NCBI RefSeq assembly: GCF_030503435.1
Contig: NZ_JAUKPO010000041.1
Span: forward strand, 1-41,313
From: Rhodocytophaga aerolata
GTDB taxonomy: Bacteria; Bacteroidota; Bacteroidia; Cytophagales; 172606-1
Direction: 5' to 3'
DNA: 41,313 nt
Part shown: one piece after another, positions 26,471-34,924 of the stretch
Position numbering within the stretch: position 1 is the stretch's first letter
How the letters are laid out: every line of letters begins with the position of its first letter
Notes under the pieces: model-generated
Database searches by the model: none
What the model was told of the DNA's origin: nothing
What the model saw: only the letters and a program-made list of their open reading frames with translations
Made by a program: the position numbers and the translations under genes

Positions 26471-27247
26471 ATGAAAACGCTGACCTATCTTTTTTTCCTC
26501 CTGATTCCATTTATTGCTTTTGCCCAGAATAAGGTGGAAGCTACCCGCATCATAGACCAGATAAACAAGGGAGAAGCAGTAAGCTATCAGAATGCAGAAA
26601 TCACTGGCGATCTGGATTTTACCAGGTTACAGAATATGAAAGAGGAGAAGGATTTTAGTAAAGATTCTCATAAGTCATACAGCAGCCGGGTTACAAATGC
26701 TGTCCGCTTTGTTAACTGCCGCTTTACTGGCGATGTGCTTGCCTATTTTTCTGAAGGAGAGGGTAACTGGAACGACAATGACGACGATGCAACCTATAAT
26801 GCCCATTTTGAGGGAGACGTGATTTTTGAAAATTGCGTATTCGAGCAGAAAAGTGCTTTTAAATATTCCAAGTTTAGCCAGGCAGTTTCTTTTCAGAAAA
26901 GTGTATTCAGAGACGAAGCCTTGTTTAAGTACAGCAAATTTGCCAAAGGCCCTAACTTTAGTAATGTTAATTTTGAAGAAGGCGCCAACTTTAAATATAC
27001 GGACTTTCCGAAAGGAGTAAGCTTTGCCGGAGCTTCTTTTAAAAAGGATGCCAGCTTCAAGTATGCTAAATTTACCGAAGGGGTAAACCTAAAAAATGCC
27101 AGTTTCAATCGGTACGCAGACTTCAAATACACCAAGTTTTCTCAGCCTCTGGATATCAGTGGTGTTTCTTTCAGCGGAAATGAAGACTTTAAGTATGCCA
27201 AAGTAGATGGCAAAACTTTTACTTCCTATGTGCTGAACAACAAGTAA
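26471..27247 (+). CDS. Exported pentapeptide-repeat protein with a 22-residue super-repeat
   Basis: The 258-residue product has a signal peptide (MKTLTYLFFLLIPFIAFAQ). From about 75 onward it is a pentapeptide-repeat-type beta-helix, with aromatic residues every 5 or 6 positions (NFSNVNFEEGANF). The motif FKYxKF or a close variant recurs at residues 130, 152, 174, 196, 218 and 240, exactly 22 residues apart. Most known pentapeptide-repeat proteins are cytoplasmic; here the signal peptide places it in the envelope or outside. No enzymatic motif is visible. It is the first gene after enhancer copy 3, 48 bp before a DUF2807 gene. Confidence 0.9.
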   Translation: MKTLTYLFFLLIPFIAFAQNKVEATRIIDQINKGEAVSYQNAEITGDLDFTRLQNMKEEKDFSKDSHKSYSSRVTNAVRFVNCRFTGDVLAYFSEGEGNWNDNDDDATYNAHFEGDVIFENCVFEQKSAFKYSKFSQAVSFQKSVFRDEALFKYSKFAKGPNFSNVNFEEGANFKYTDFPKGVSFAGASFKKDASFKYAKFTEGVNLKNASFNRYADFKYTKFSQPLDISGVSFSGNEDFKYAKVDGKTFTSYVLNNK

Positions 27248-27295
27248 CCAATACAGCCTATTATTAATCACCCAAATTTTCTTAAGAAAACACCT

Positions 27296-28051
27296 ATGAA
27301 AAAGCTATTTCTATCTTCGGCTGCATTGATGATAAGTTTGTTCTTCTCCTTTACCGCAACAGCCCAGACTATTGATAAACCCCTGCCTCACTTCGATAAA
27401 CTCATAGCAAGCCCGTTTGTAAATGTAGTATTAACTGAAGGCGACCAGGAGCACATCCGCCTGGAATACACTGGGGTAGAGCCACAGAAAATCAACTATA
27501 CTGTAAAAGGCAAAACCTTACGCATATATCTGGATGATGCCCGGATTACTGTAAAACAGCGCAAACACTACGACGAGGATGGGTATGAGTACAAAAAACC
27601 AATATATGAAAATGTACAAATAACGGCCTATGTTACCTACCGCCAGTTGCGTAGCCTGGAAGTAAGAGGCGAAGAGAAAGTAACTTGTGAAACACCCCTT
27701 ACTGTAGATGATTTCACCTTGAAAATCTATGGACAGTCCAAAGTAACGCTTGCCGGGTTAGAGACTGGCCACCTGTCTGCATCCCTGTATGGAGAAAATA
27801 AATTAGCCATCCAGTCTGGCAACTCCCAGACCCAGAAGTACCGGGTATATGGCGAAAATCAGATTGATACAAAAAATTTTACAAGCAAACATATTTCTGC
27901 CAGCTCTATCGGGGAAAGCCGGTTGAACCTGCATGCATCAGACGAGTTGCGGGTAACTACCGTGGGAGAATCGGATGTATATAACGCAGGCCAGGGCCAT
28001 ACCAGCAAACGGCTCACCCTTGGCCGCTCCAATGTTCAGCCTAACCGATAG
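27296..28051 (+). CDS. Exported DUF2807 (GIN head domain) protein
   Basis: The 251-residue product has a signal peptide (ending TATAQ). It starts the mature part with FDKLIASPFVNVVLTEGDQEHIRLEY, the usual opening of DUF2807 proteins. Repeated short strands with GEE, GQS, GEN, GEN, GES and GES turns (such as YGENKLAIQSGN, IGESRLNLHAS and VGESDVYNAGQG) follow to residue 240. It is expected to be a beta-solenoid on the cell surface or in the periplasm. The gene lies 48 bp after the pentapeptide gene and 83 bp before permease 4, so the three probably form one transcript. Confidence 0.9.
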   Translation: MKKLFLSSAALMISLFFSFTATAQTIDKPLPHFDKLIASPFVNVVLTEGDQEHIRLEYTGVEPQKINYTVKGKTLRIYLDDARITVKQRKHYDEDGYEYKKPIYENVQITAYVTYRQLRSLEVRGEEKVTCETPLTVDDFTLKIYGQSKVTLAGLETGHLSASLYGENKLAIQSGNSQTQKYRVYGENQIDTKNFTSKHISASSIGESRLNLHASDELRVTTVGESDVYNAGQGHTSKRLTLGRSNVQPNR

Positions 28052-28134
28052 AAATGATAGCCAGTGAACTTCAATAATCTATTTCTCAGCAAAAGAAAGA
28101 GAAAGGCAATAAACAATAATCCCTTCACACCTGT

Positions 28135-30567
28135 ATGTTAAAAAATTATCTGCTCATTGGCTTCAGGAATTTAATGCGCCACAAAGGCTACGCCACACTG
28201 AATATTATGGGCTTAGCGGTAGGCATAGCTGCTTGCCTGCTCATATTTACAATAGTTCAGTTTGAGTTAAGTTATGATACGTACCATACCAACTACGACC
28301 GTATTTACCGGGTGGTGGTGGAAGACAATTCCCCAAGCGGAGAAATAGGCCATAATCCTGGTTCGCCTTATCCGGTGCCGATAGCTTTACGCCAGGATGT
28401 GCCTCAGATGGAGAAGGTAGCTGCCTTAAATTCTATTTATGGAAGCCAGATTACGGTGCTGGGTAAAGACCCAAATACTACTCAAACGGATAAAAAATTT
28501 ATTGAAGATATAGGGATTTTCTTTATAGAGCCGCAGTTCTTTGAGATTTTTGATGCTTCCTGGCTACAAGGAAATCCTACACAAGCCCTGTCACAACCTA
28601 ATACGGTAGTACTGGCAAAAAAAGAAGCGGAGAAATACTTTGGTAACTGGAAAGAGGCGGTAGGCCAATACCTGAAACTGGACAATACTATCACCTTAAC
28701 GGTTAGTGGGGTTATTGAAGATGTGCCCAGTAACTCAGACTTTCCCCTGAAAGTGATGGTTTCCTATGAAACGTTTAAAAACTCGCCGCGCTACGGCTAT
28801 AGCACCGACTGGGGTAGCATCAGCAGCAGCCACCAGGTATTTGCCTTAGTAGGCAAGAATGAGTCTGTGCAGAACGTAAAGTATGCCCTGCAAAAGTTCA
28901 GTGAAAAATACTATGCCGACCGGGTAAATCTGAAGCGGTATAATCTGATTCAGCCACTGAGCGAAAACCATTTCGACGACCGCTTTGGCAACCTGGGTGA
29001 TCATCTTTCCAGCAAAACTACCCTTTGGACGCTTTCACTAATTGGGGTGCTTATCCTAATGATGGCTTGTATCAATTTTATCAACCTGGCTACGGCACAA
29101 GCTATTGGCCGTTCCAAAGAAGTAGGGGTACGGAAAGTATTGGGCGGTATGCGTTACCAGCTTATGGCTCAGTTTTTATCCGAAACAACCCTGATTGTAC
29201 TCGTCTCCGTGGGGGTAGCCCTTGTCCTAGCCAAAGCAGCGTTGCCCTTTATCCGCGAAGTATCGGATGTGCCAGAAGATATTGCCTTGTTGCAAAACCC
29301 CTATGTACTCGTGTTCCTGGTAGGAATTACCTTGGTGGTTAGTTTATTTTCTGGTATTTATCCGGCCATGATCTTGTCTGGGTTTGAGCCTGTGAAAGCC
29401 TTGAAGAGTAAAATTACGGCCCAGTCGGTGGGAGGTGTTCCCTTGCGCCGGGGGTTGGTAGTTGTACAGTTTGCCATTTCCCAGATGCTGATCATCGGTA
29501 CCCTGATTGCTGTAAGCCAGATGGAATATATTCGCCACATCGATCTGGGATTCAGCAAAGAAGCCGTGTACATGGTGCCTGTAAGTCCCGATAGTATCAG
29601 CCGCATGAAATATGAGAGTTTTAAAAACCAGTTATTGCAGAACCCGGATATTCAGGCAGTATCTCTGGCAAACGATGCGCCTTCATCAGATAATTACTGG
29701 GGCCGCAATTTTTATTTCGACCATTCTACCAAGGATCTGGACTTCTATACTTTCATGAAGTATGCCGATGCCGATTATTTTAAAACCTATAATCTGGAAT
29801 TTGTTGCCGGGCAAGGGTTTAACCCAAGCGATACCGCACAAGCGTATGTGGTAAACGAAACCCTCCTTAAAAAACTGGGCGTTACCAATATGCAGGAAGC
29901 CATTGGCAAAACCATCCGCCTGGGAGGCAATGGCCCATGGAAGCCTATTGTCGGGGTGGTAAAAGACTTTAAAGCCGCTTCAGTCCGGGATGATATGCAG
30001 CCCATTGTAATCGGGTCTTATAAGCGGAATTATCAGCTGGCAGGCATCAAAATGCAATCCCGGAACCTGCAGAAAACAGTAAAAGAAGTACAAAGTTTGT
30101 GGGAAACTACCTTCCCGGCCTATGTATACAATGGCTACTTCCTGGACGAAAGCATCGAACGTTTTTATCAGCAGGAAAACCAACTGGCCCTGACGTATAA
30201 AATATTTGCTAGCCTGGCTATTTTCATCTCCTGCCTGGGCTTATATGGATTAATCTCTTTTATGGCGGTGCAGAAAACCAAAGAAATTGGCATACGCAAA
30301 GTGTTGGGAGCTTCAGTAGGAAATATTATGTTTTTGATGTCCAGGGAGTTTATTATTCTTATTGTAATTGCCTTTGCCGTAGCTGCTCCGGTAGCCTATT
30401 ATTTTATGAACGACTGGCTGCAAAACTTCAAAGAAAGTGTACCGCTGGGGGTTAGTGCTTTTGTTATAGCAATTTTCGCCTCTGTTGTAATTGCCTGCCT
30501 GACCATTGGCTACCGGGCTGCCAGAGCGGCTATGGCAAATCCCATTAAAAGTTTACGAAGCGAATAG
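28135..30567 (+). CDS. Double FtsX/MacB-type ABC permease, paralogue 4
   Basis: The 810-residue protein has two MacB_PCD + FtsX halves. Its first-half coupling helix starts at 329 (EVGVRKVLGG, with Gly for the usual final Ala) and its second at 717 (EIGIRKVLGA). The C-terminus is NPIKSLRSE. With paralogue 5 it forms a recognisable subgroup: both begin MLKNYLLI, start the periplasmic domain with a HNPGSPYPVPIAL/YTPGVPIPLGEAI segment, and have FMAVQKTKEIG or FMALQKTKEIG where the others have FTAEQRTKEIG or FMAAQRTKEIG. Subgroup partners may share a substrate. It probably shares the promoter at 26361. Confidence 0.93.
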   Translation: MLKNYLLIGFRNLMRHKGYATLNIMGLAVGIAACLLIFTIVQFELSYDTYHTNYDRIYRVVVEDNSPSGEIGHNPGSPYPVPIALRQDVPQMEKVAALNSIYGSQITVLGKDPNTTQTDKKFIEDIGIFFIEPQFFEIFDASWLQGNPTQALSQPNTVVLAKKEAEKYFGNWKEAVGQYLKLDNTITLTVSGVIEDVPSNSDFPLKVMVSYETFKNSPRYGYSTDWGSISSSHQVFALVGKNESVQNVKYALQKFSEKYYADRVNLKRYNLIQPLSENHFDDRFGNLGDHLSSKTTLWTLSLIGVLILMMACINFINLATAQAIGRSKEVGVRKVLGGMRYQLMAQFLSETTLIVLVSVGVALVLAKAALPFIREVSDVPEDIALLQNPYVLVFLVGITLVVSLFSGIYPAMILSGFEPVKALKSKITAQSVGGVPLRRGLVVVQFAISQMLIIGTLIAVSQMEYIRHIDLGFSKEAVYMVPVSPDSISRMKYESFKNQLLQNPDIQAVSLANDAPSSDNYWGRNFYFDHSTKDLDFYTFMKYADADYFKTYNLEFVAGQGFNPSDTAQAYVVNETLLKKLGVTNMQEAIGKTIRLGGNGPWKPIVGVVKDFKAASVRDDMQPIVIGSYKRNYQLAGIKMQSRNLQKTVKEVQSLWETTFPAYVYNGYFLDESIERFYQQENQLALTYKIFASLAIFISCLGLYGLISFMAVQKTKEIGIRKVLGASVGNIMFLMSREFIILIVIAFAVAAPVAYYFMNDWLQNFKESVPLGVSAFVIAIFASVVIACLTIGYRAARAAMANPIKSLRSE

Positions 30568-30716
30568 TGTGGTCAGGAAATAGAATCTTGGGTCAAAAAA
30601 AACGGGAGCTTCCATAAACCTGAAAGTGGTGATGGTAGCCTCTAACTAAACGTTGAGTTCTAATACTTCTGGTTCAATACATCTACCATCAAATTACGGT
30701 TCAAAACAACTGTGCT

Positions 30717-33110
30717 ATGCTGAAAAATTACCTTCTCATTGCTTACCGCAACATTGTCCGGCACAAAGGCCATACACTCATTAATGTATTGGGGCTGGCA
30801 TTAGGTATTGCTTGTAGTTTGCTTATTTTCCTGCTGGTAAAATTTCATTTAAGTACCGATACCTACCATACACATGCCCGTCATATTTACCGCATAGTAA
30901 CCGAAATGCATTTTCCGGAAGGTACCGGCTACACACCTGGGGTGCCTATTCCCTTAGGAGAGGCCATAAAAACAGATTTTCCCCAAATAAAAAAATCCTC
31001 GATGGTGTTGTCCAACTATGGCTTTTTACTGACAATACCCAATCCGGACAAGGACGCAGAAGACCGTTTTCTGGAAAACAGTGGAATAGCTTTAGTAGAA
31101 CCTGCCTTTTTCGACATATTCGATTACGAGTGGTTGGCTGGGAATCCTGAAACAGCCCTAGCCGAACCAAACTCTGTTGTTATTACAGAGAAATGGGCAA
31201 AGAAATTTTTTGGAAACCGCAATCCTGTGGGGCAGGTGATGAAAGCCGACAATAAGCACAATTTTAAGGTAACCGGCTTACTTAAAGATTACCCCGCCAA
31301 TACAGATCTGAAGTTCGACATGTTTGTGTCCTATACTACGCACAAGGCAATTAACCCGCAATACTACATGGGTAACTGGGCTTGGATCAACAGTGCCGCT
31401 ACTTGTTACATCCGCTTGTCTGATGACTTTACGTCTAAAGAATTGACACAGGCGTTGCCAGAATTTCATAAAAAATACTATACCCAGAAAGACAATGTGC
31501 ACCACCATGTATTGCAACCGTTGAGTGATGTTCATTTTAACCAGCAATATTATGGCAGCATGCAACTAGAGCGGCTGTATGCCATGGCTCTGATAGGCGT
31601 AGTGATTTTAGTAATTGCCTGTATCAATTTTATTAACCTATCTACGGCGCAGGCAGTCAGACGGTCAAAAGAAGTGGGTGTACGGAAGGTGTTAGGCAGC
31701 ACGCAGCCACAACTTTTCTGGCAGTTTATGAACGAAACAGCTCTGCTTACTTTAGCCGCAGTAGCCATATCTCTATTTCTAGCTAAAATTTCCCTGCCTT
31801 ACCTGAATGAGTGGATGCAGGTGAGTTTAGCACTAAATTTACTTACCGATCCGTTGCTGCTCTTTTTCCTGGCTTTGCTTACAGGAATTGTTATTCTATT
31901 ATCCGGCTTTTATCCGGCGCTGGTATTGTCGGGATTTAAGCCAGCTCTAGCGTTGAAAGGTAAAATTACTTCTAGCCAAGCAGGTGGCCTAACCTTACGG
32001 CGAAGCCTGGTCATTGCACAATTTACTATTTCGCAAGCGTTAATTATTGGCATACTCGTGATGGCCTACCAGATTGAATATTTTAAAAATGCCGATGTAG
32101 GCTTTAAAAAAGAGGCCATTGTAAATGTAACGCTGTTCGAACGCGACAGCCCGAAACTGGAAACTTTCCGCAATAAACTGGCCCAGATTCCGGGTATAGC
32201 TGAAGTAAGTTATAGTCTATCGGCCCCAATGAGCAGCGGAAATAATAACTATGATTTTTTCCGCTTCGATACCCGCACAGAACGTGAAGGCTACCAGATT
32301 AATGTAAAAGCCGCTGACCACCATTTTCTGGACACCTATGAACTGAAATTAGTAGCCGGGCGCAATTTGTTACCCAGTGATACAGCCCGGGAGATCATTG
32401 TCAATGAATCGTTGGTATACAAACTTGGATTAACTAAACCGGAGGAAATACTGGGCAAAACTATGCATACCTGGGGCGGCAGCTTTCCGGTGGTTGGGGT
32501 GGTAAAAGATTTTCATCTGCATTCTTTACAAAGCGGTATAGATCCATGTATCATCACTACGTCTTCCAGAGATTATTACCTGGCAGGTATTCAGCTAAAA
32601 TCCAGTAACTTTTCAGCAACTATTCAACAAATAGAAAGAGCCTGGAATGAAGTATTTCCTGCGGAAGTATTTGAGTTTTCTTTCCTGGATGAAACCATAG
32701 CCAGTCAGTACCGCGGAGAGGAAATTATGGCCCGCTTAACAAATGTATTTGCTGCTATTGCTGTATTTATTAGCTGTTTAGGGCTGTATGGCCTGGTTTC
32801 TTTTATGGCTTTGCAGAAAACAAAAGAAATAGGTGTGCGCAAAGTCTTGGGTGCTTCTTCTATGCAGATCCTGCTTCTGTTTTCAAAAGAATTTGTCCGC
32901 TTGCTTATTATTGCTTTTGTTATTGCTGCGCCGGTAGCCTGGGTTGTGATGAACAAGTGGTTACAAAACTTCGAGTTCCAGATTACTATTACCCCAGACA
33001 TTTTCGGCATAGCTGCCCTCATTACTTCGTTGGTGGCAGCCTTTACCGTAGGCTACCAGTCTCTGAAAGCATCGGCCGCCAACCCTATAAAAAGCTTGCG
33101 TAACGAATAA
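30717..33110 (+). CDS. Double FtsX/MacB-type ABC permease, paralogue 5
   Basis: The 797-residue protein has the family architecture, with coupling helices from 319 (EVGVRKVLGS) and 704 (EIGVRKVLGA) and the C-terminus NPIKSLRNE. It is closest to paralogue 4 by shared local motifs (GGLTLRRSLVIAQFTISQALIIG against GGVPLRRGLVVVQFAISQMLIIG). The 149-bp gap before it shows neither the palindrome nor a -24/-12 match, so it may be expressed from the transcript of paralogue 4 or from a promoter I cannot identify. Confidence 0.93.
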   Translation: MLKNYLLIAYRNIVRHKGHTLINVLGLALGIACSLLIFLLVKFHLSTDTYHTHARHIYRIVTEMHFPEGTGYTPGVPIPLGEAIKTDFPQIKKSSMVLSNYGFLLTIPNPDKDAEDRFLENSGIALVEPAFFDIFDYEWLAGNPETALAEPNSVVITEKWAKKFFGNRNPVGQVMKADNKHNFKVTGLLKDYPANTDLKFDMFVSYTTHKAINPQYYMGNWAWINSAATCYIRLSDDFTSKELTQALPEFHKKYYTQKDNVHHHVLQPLSDVHFNQQYYGSMQLERLYAMALIGVVILVIACINFINLSTAQAVRRSKEVGVRKVLGSTQPQLFWQFMNETALLTLAAVAISLFLAKISLPYLNEWMQVSLALNLLTDPLLLFFLALLTGIVILLSGFYPALVLSGFKPALALKGKITSSQAGGLTLRRSLVIAQFTISQALIIGILVMAYQIEYFKNADVGFKKEAIVNVTLFERDSPKLETFRNKLAQIPGIAEVSYSLSAPMSSGNNNYDFFRFDTRTEREGYQINVKAADHHFLDTYELKLVAGRNLLPSDTAREIIVNESLVYKLGLTKPEEILGKTMHTWGGSFPVVGVVKDFHLHSLQSGIDPCIITTSSRDYYLAGIQLKSSNFSATIQQIERAWNEVFPAEVFEFSFLDETIASQYRGEEIMARLTNVFAAIAVFISCLGLYGLVSFMALQKTKEIGVRKVLGASSMQILLLFSKEFVRLLIIAFVIAAPVAWVVMNKWLQNFEFQITITPDIFGIAALITSLVAAFTVGYQSLKASAANPIKSLRNE

Positions 33111-33367
33111 AGTATAGCCTACAGCACATAAGGCTATAAAGTAACCGGATATGGTACATATAAATACATACTTATAGGGCAGTTAGCGGACTTTAACCCT
33201 GTGGGTATATAAATGAGTAATAGGCAATTGATGCATTTAATCTGGTAAGCATACTTTAGGTACACAGCCGCTAATCTTACTGCGGCGAAAACAGACAAAT
33301 CCGGCAAACTTAAGGGCTATCCGTATATTACGGCCTTAAATGTTTGTTAAAGTTTGTTTATTAGTGT

Positions 33368-34666
33368 ATGAAAAATACGTACTCTTTGTTTCTTCTTGTT
33401 TTCTTGTTAATTGGTCTAGCTAGAGAAGCATGTTCGCAAGTGTCATTAGTTCCATCCCAGCCGGTTGATCCATCCAGTTCATATCATACCATTTATAAAA
33501 CAACAGTACACCCCAGCACCAGCTATACACTTTCTTTTCCTGCAGAAGCTACCAGCCTAGCTTTGCAAACAGAGGCTTCCCAGGTTCTGAATGATGTTTA
33601 CATCCTAGCCGGAAAAGATACTTTTCTGTTAAAAGAAGAGGTACATGCCCGGGAAACAAATACTACTGGTAAGCTTACCTCTACGCTGGTTATTTTTAGT
33701 AAGCCGGTAACGAGCATAAAATTTCTCAGTGGAAGCTTGTCGGGAGAAGTAGTAGTTCATTTATTAAATGCAGGGCAAGCACAGCTTGATACTAAAGCGT
33801 ACAGACGTTCGCAGGAAACAACAGATTGTATGAAACCTGCCACCATCAGCCAGAATATATGGCGAACCGGATTGCCAGCTCCTGCTCAGTTGCCCGAAGC
33901 CAGCCAGGTAGCTCATATAATTGTGCATCACTCGGCCACTTCTAATAACGTAACCGATTATACAGCCGCAGTCCGTAATATATACCTGTACCATACCCAG
34001 GTAAATGGATGGAATGATATAGGGTATAATTTTCTGGTTGCTCCGGATGGAACCATCTTTGAAGGACGGGATGGCCGTGACCAGCTAGAAGAGGACAATG
34101 TATTGGGTGCGCACTTTTGTGCTAAAAACCGCGGGACCATGGGAATATGTATGCTGGGCACCTTTACCAGTACAGCTCCCACTTCCAAAGCACTGGAGGC
34201 GCTGGTAAGTTTAACCAGCTGGAAAATGCAAAAAGAAAACCTCAATCCATTAAACAGTGCCCTACATCCACTCAATAACACCAGTGCTTCCCTGCTAAAT
34301 GTATTGGCCGGCCACCGGGACGGCTGCAATACCGAGTGCCCAGGTACAGCAACCTATGCTTTATTACCACAACTACGCCTGCAGGTAAAAAGCCAGATGG
34401 AGGCTTGCCAGGAGCCACTGGCTCAGCAAATTACCATCTATCCGCAGCCAGCCAGCCGGGAAGTATTTATCAACGTAGCCAACGATCAGGAAATACGTGC
34501 ATGTAGAATTTATGATGTTACTGGCAAACTACATACAATGGTAGCAGGCAAAATCACAACCAACCAGGTCCGGCTGGATACGCATAACCTGGCAGCTGGA
34601 ATGTACATCCTTCATGTTCAGCTAGGCGACAATACCTATTTTACCCATAAACTGCTGGTGCTCTAA
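33368..34666 (+). CDS. Secreted PGRP-type N-acetylmuramoyl-alanine amidase with type IX tail
   Basis: The 432-residue protein has a signal peptide (to about 24) and a beta-rich N-terminal region of about 150 residues. The amidase-2/PGRP domain spans about 175-345. The zinc-site residues are visible: H187/H188 in IIVHHSAT, H316 in AGHRDGC and C324 in NTECPG, with catalytic-type Tyr220 in IGYNF, so it should be active on the amide between muramic acid and the stem peptide. The last 80 residues (ITIYPQPASREVFINV ... GMYILHVQLGDNTYFTHKLLVL) are a type IX secretion sorting domain, so it is exported to the surface or medium. It lies between permeases 5 and 6. Confidence 0.93.
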   Translation: MKNTYSLFLLVFLLIGLAREACSQVSLVPSQPVDPSSSYHTIYKTTVHPSTSYTLSFPAEATSLALQTEASQVLNDVYILAGKDTFLLKEEVHARETNTTGKLTSTLVIFSKPVTSIKFLSGSLSGEVVVHLLNAGQAQLDTKAYRRSQETTDCMKPATISQNIWRTGLPAPAQLPEASQVAHIIVHHSATSNNVTDYTAAVRNIYLYHTQVNGWNDIGYNFLVAPDGTIFEGRDGRDQLEEDNVLGAHFCAKNRGTMGICMLGTFTSTAPTSKALEALVSLTSWKMQKENLNPLNSALHPLNNTSASLLNVLAGHRDGCNTECPGTATYALLPQLRLQVKSQMEACQEPLAQQITIYPQPASREVFINVANDQEIRACRIYDVTGKLHTMVAGKITTNQVRLDTHNLAAGMYILHVQLGDNTYFTHKLLVL

Positions 34667-34760
34667 AGCCGGTTTATAGTTTTTTCATACGTTACCAAAA
34701 GGAGATAGTTTTTAATTGCGTTGCCCTTTTCAATAACACCTGTTCTACACCACTCCGGCC

Positions 34761-34797
34761 TGTCCGCAAGTGTACAGCGAGTGTCCGTTTTCGAACA
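34761..34797. promoter_or_regulatory. 37-bp palindromic putative enhancer, copy 4 (degenerate)
   Basis: The length and frame are the same as the other copies, but several positions differ (left arm TGTCCGCAAGTGTAC, right arm GTGTCCGTTTTCGAACA). The outer TGTCCG...ACA and inner GTGTAC/GTGTCC are retained. Confidence 0.65.
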
Positions 34798-34864
34798 TTT
34801 TGTATGTGTTGAAAGCTCTCTGTATTATATAGTAAATAGCTGTATGTGAGAATATTAGCACAAA

Positions 34865-34880
34865 AGGCAAATTTATTGAT
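34865..34880 (+). promoter_or_regulatory. Putative -24/-12 (sigma-54) promoter, copy 4
   Basis: AGGCAAATTTATTGAT has GG at 34866-34867 and TTG ending at 34878. A replaces the -12 C. It begins 68 bases after the palindrome; transcription would start near 34891, 34 bases before the permease. Confidence 0.55.
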
Positions 34881-34924
34881 ACTATTGGTAGGGAAGACAA
34901 TACATTCTTACACTACTTACCTAT

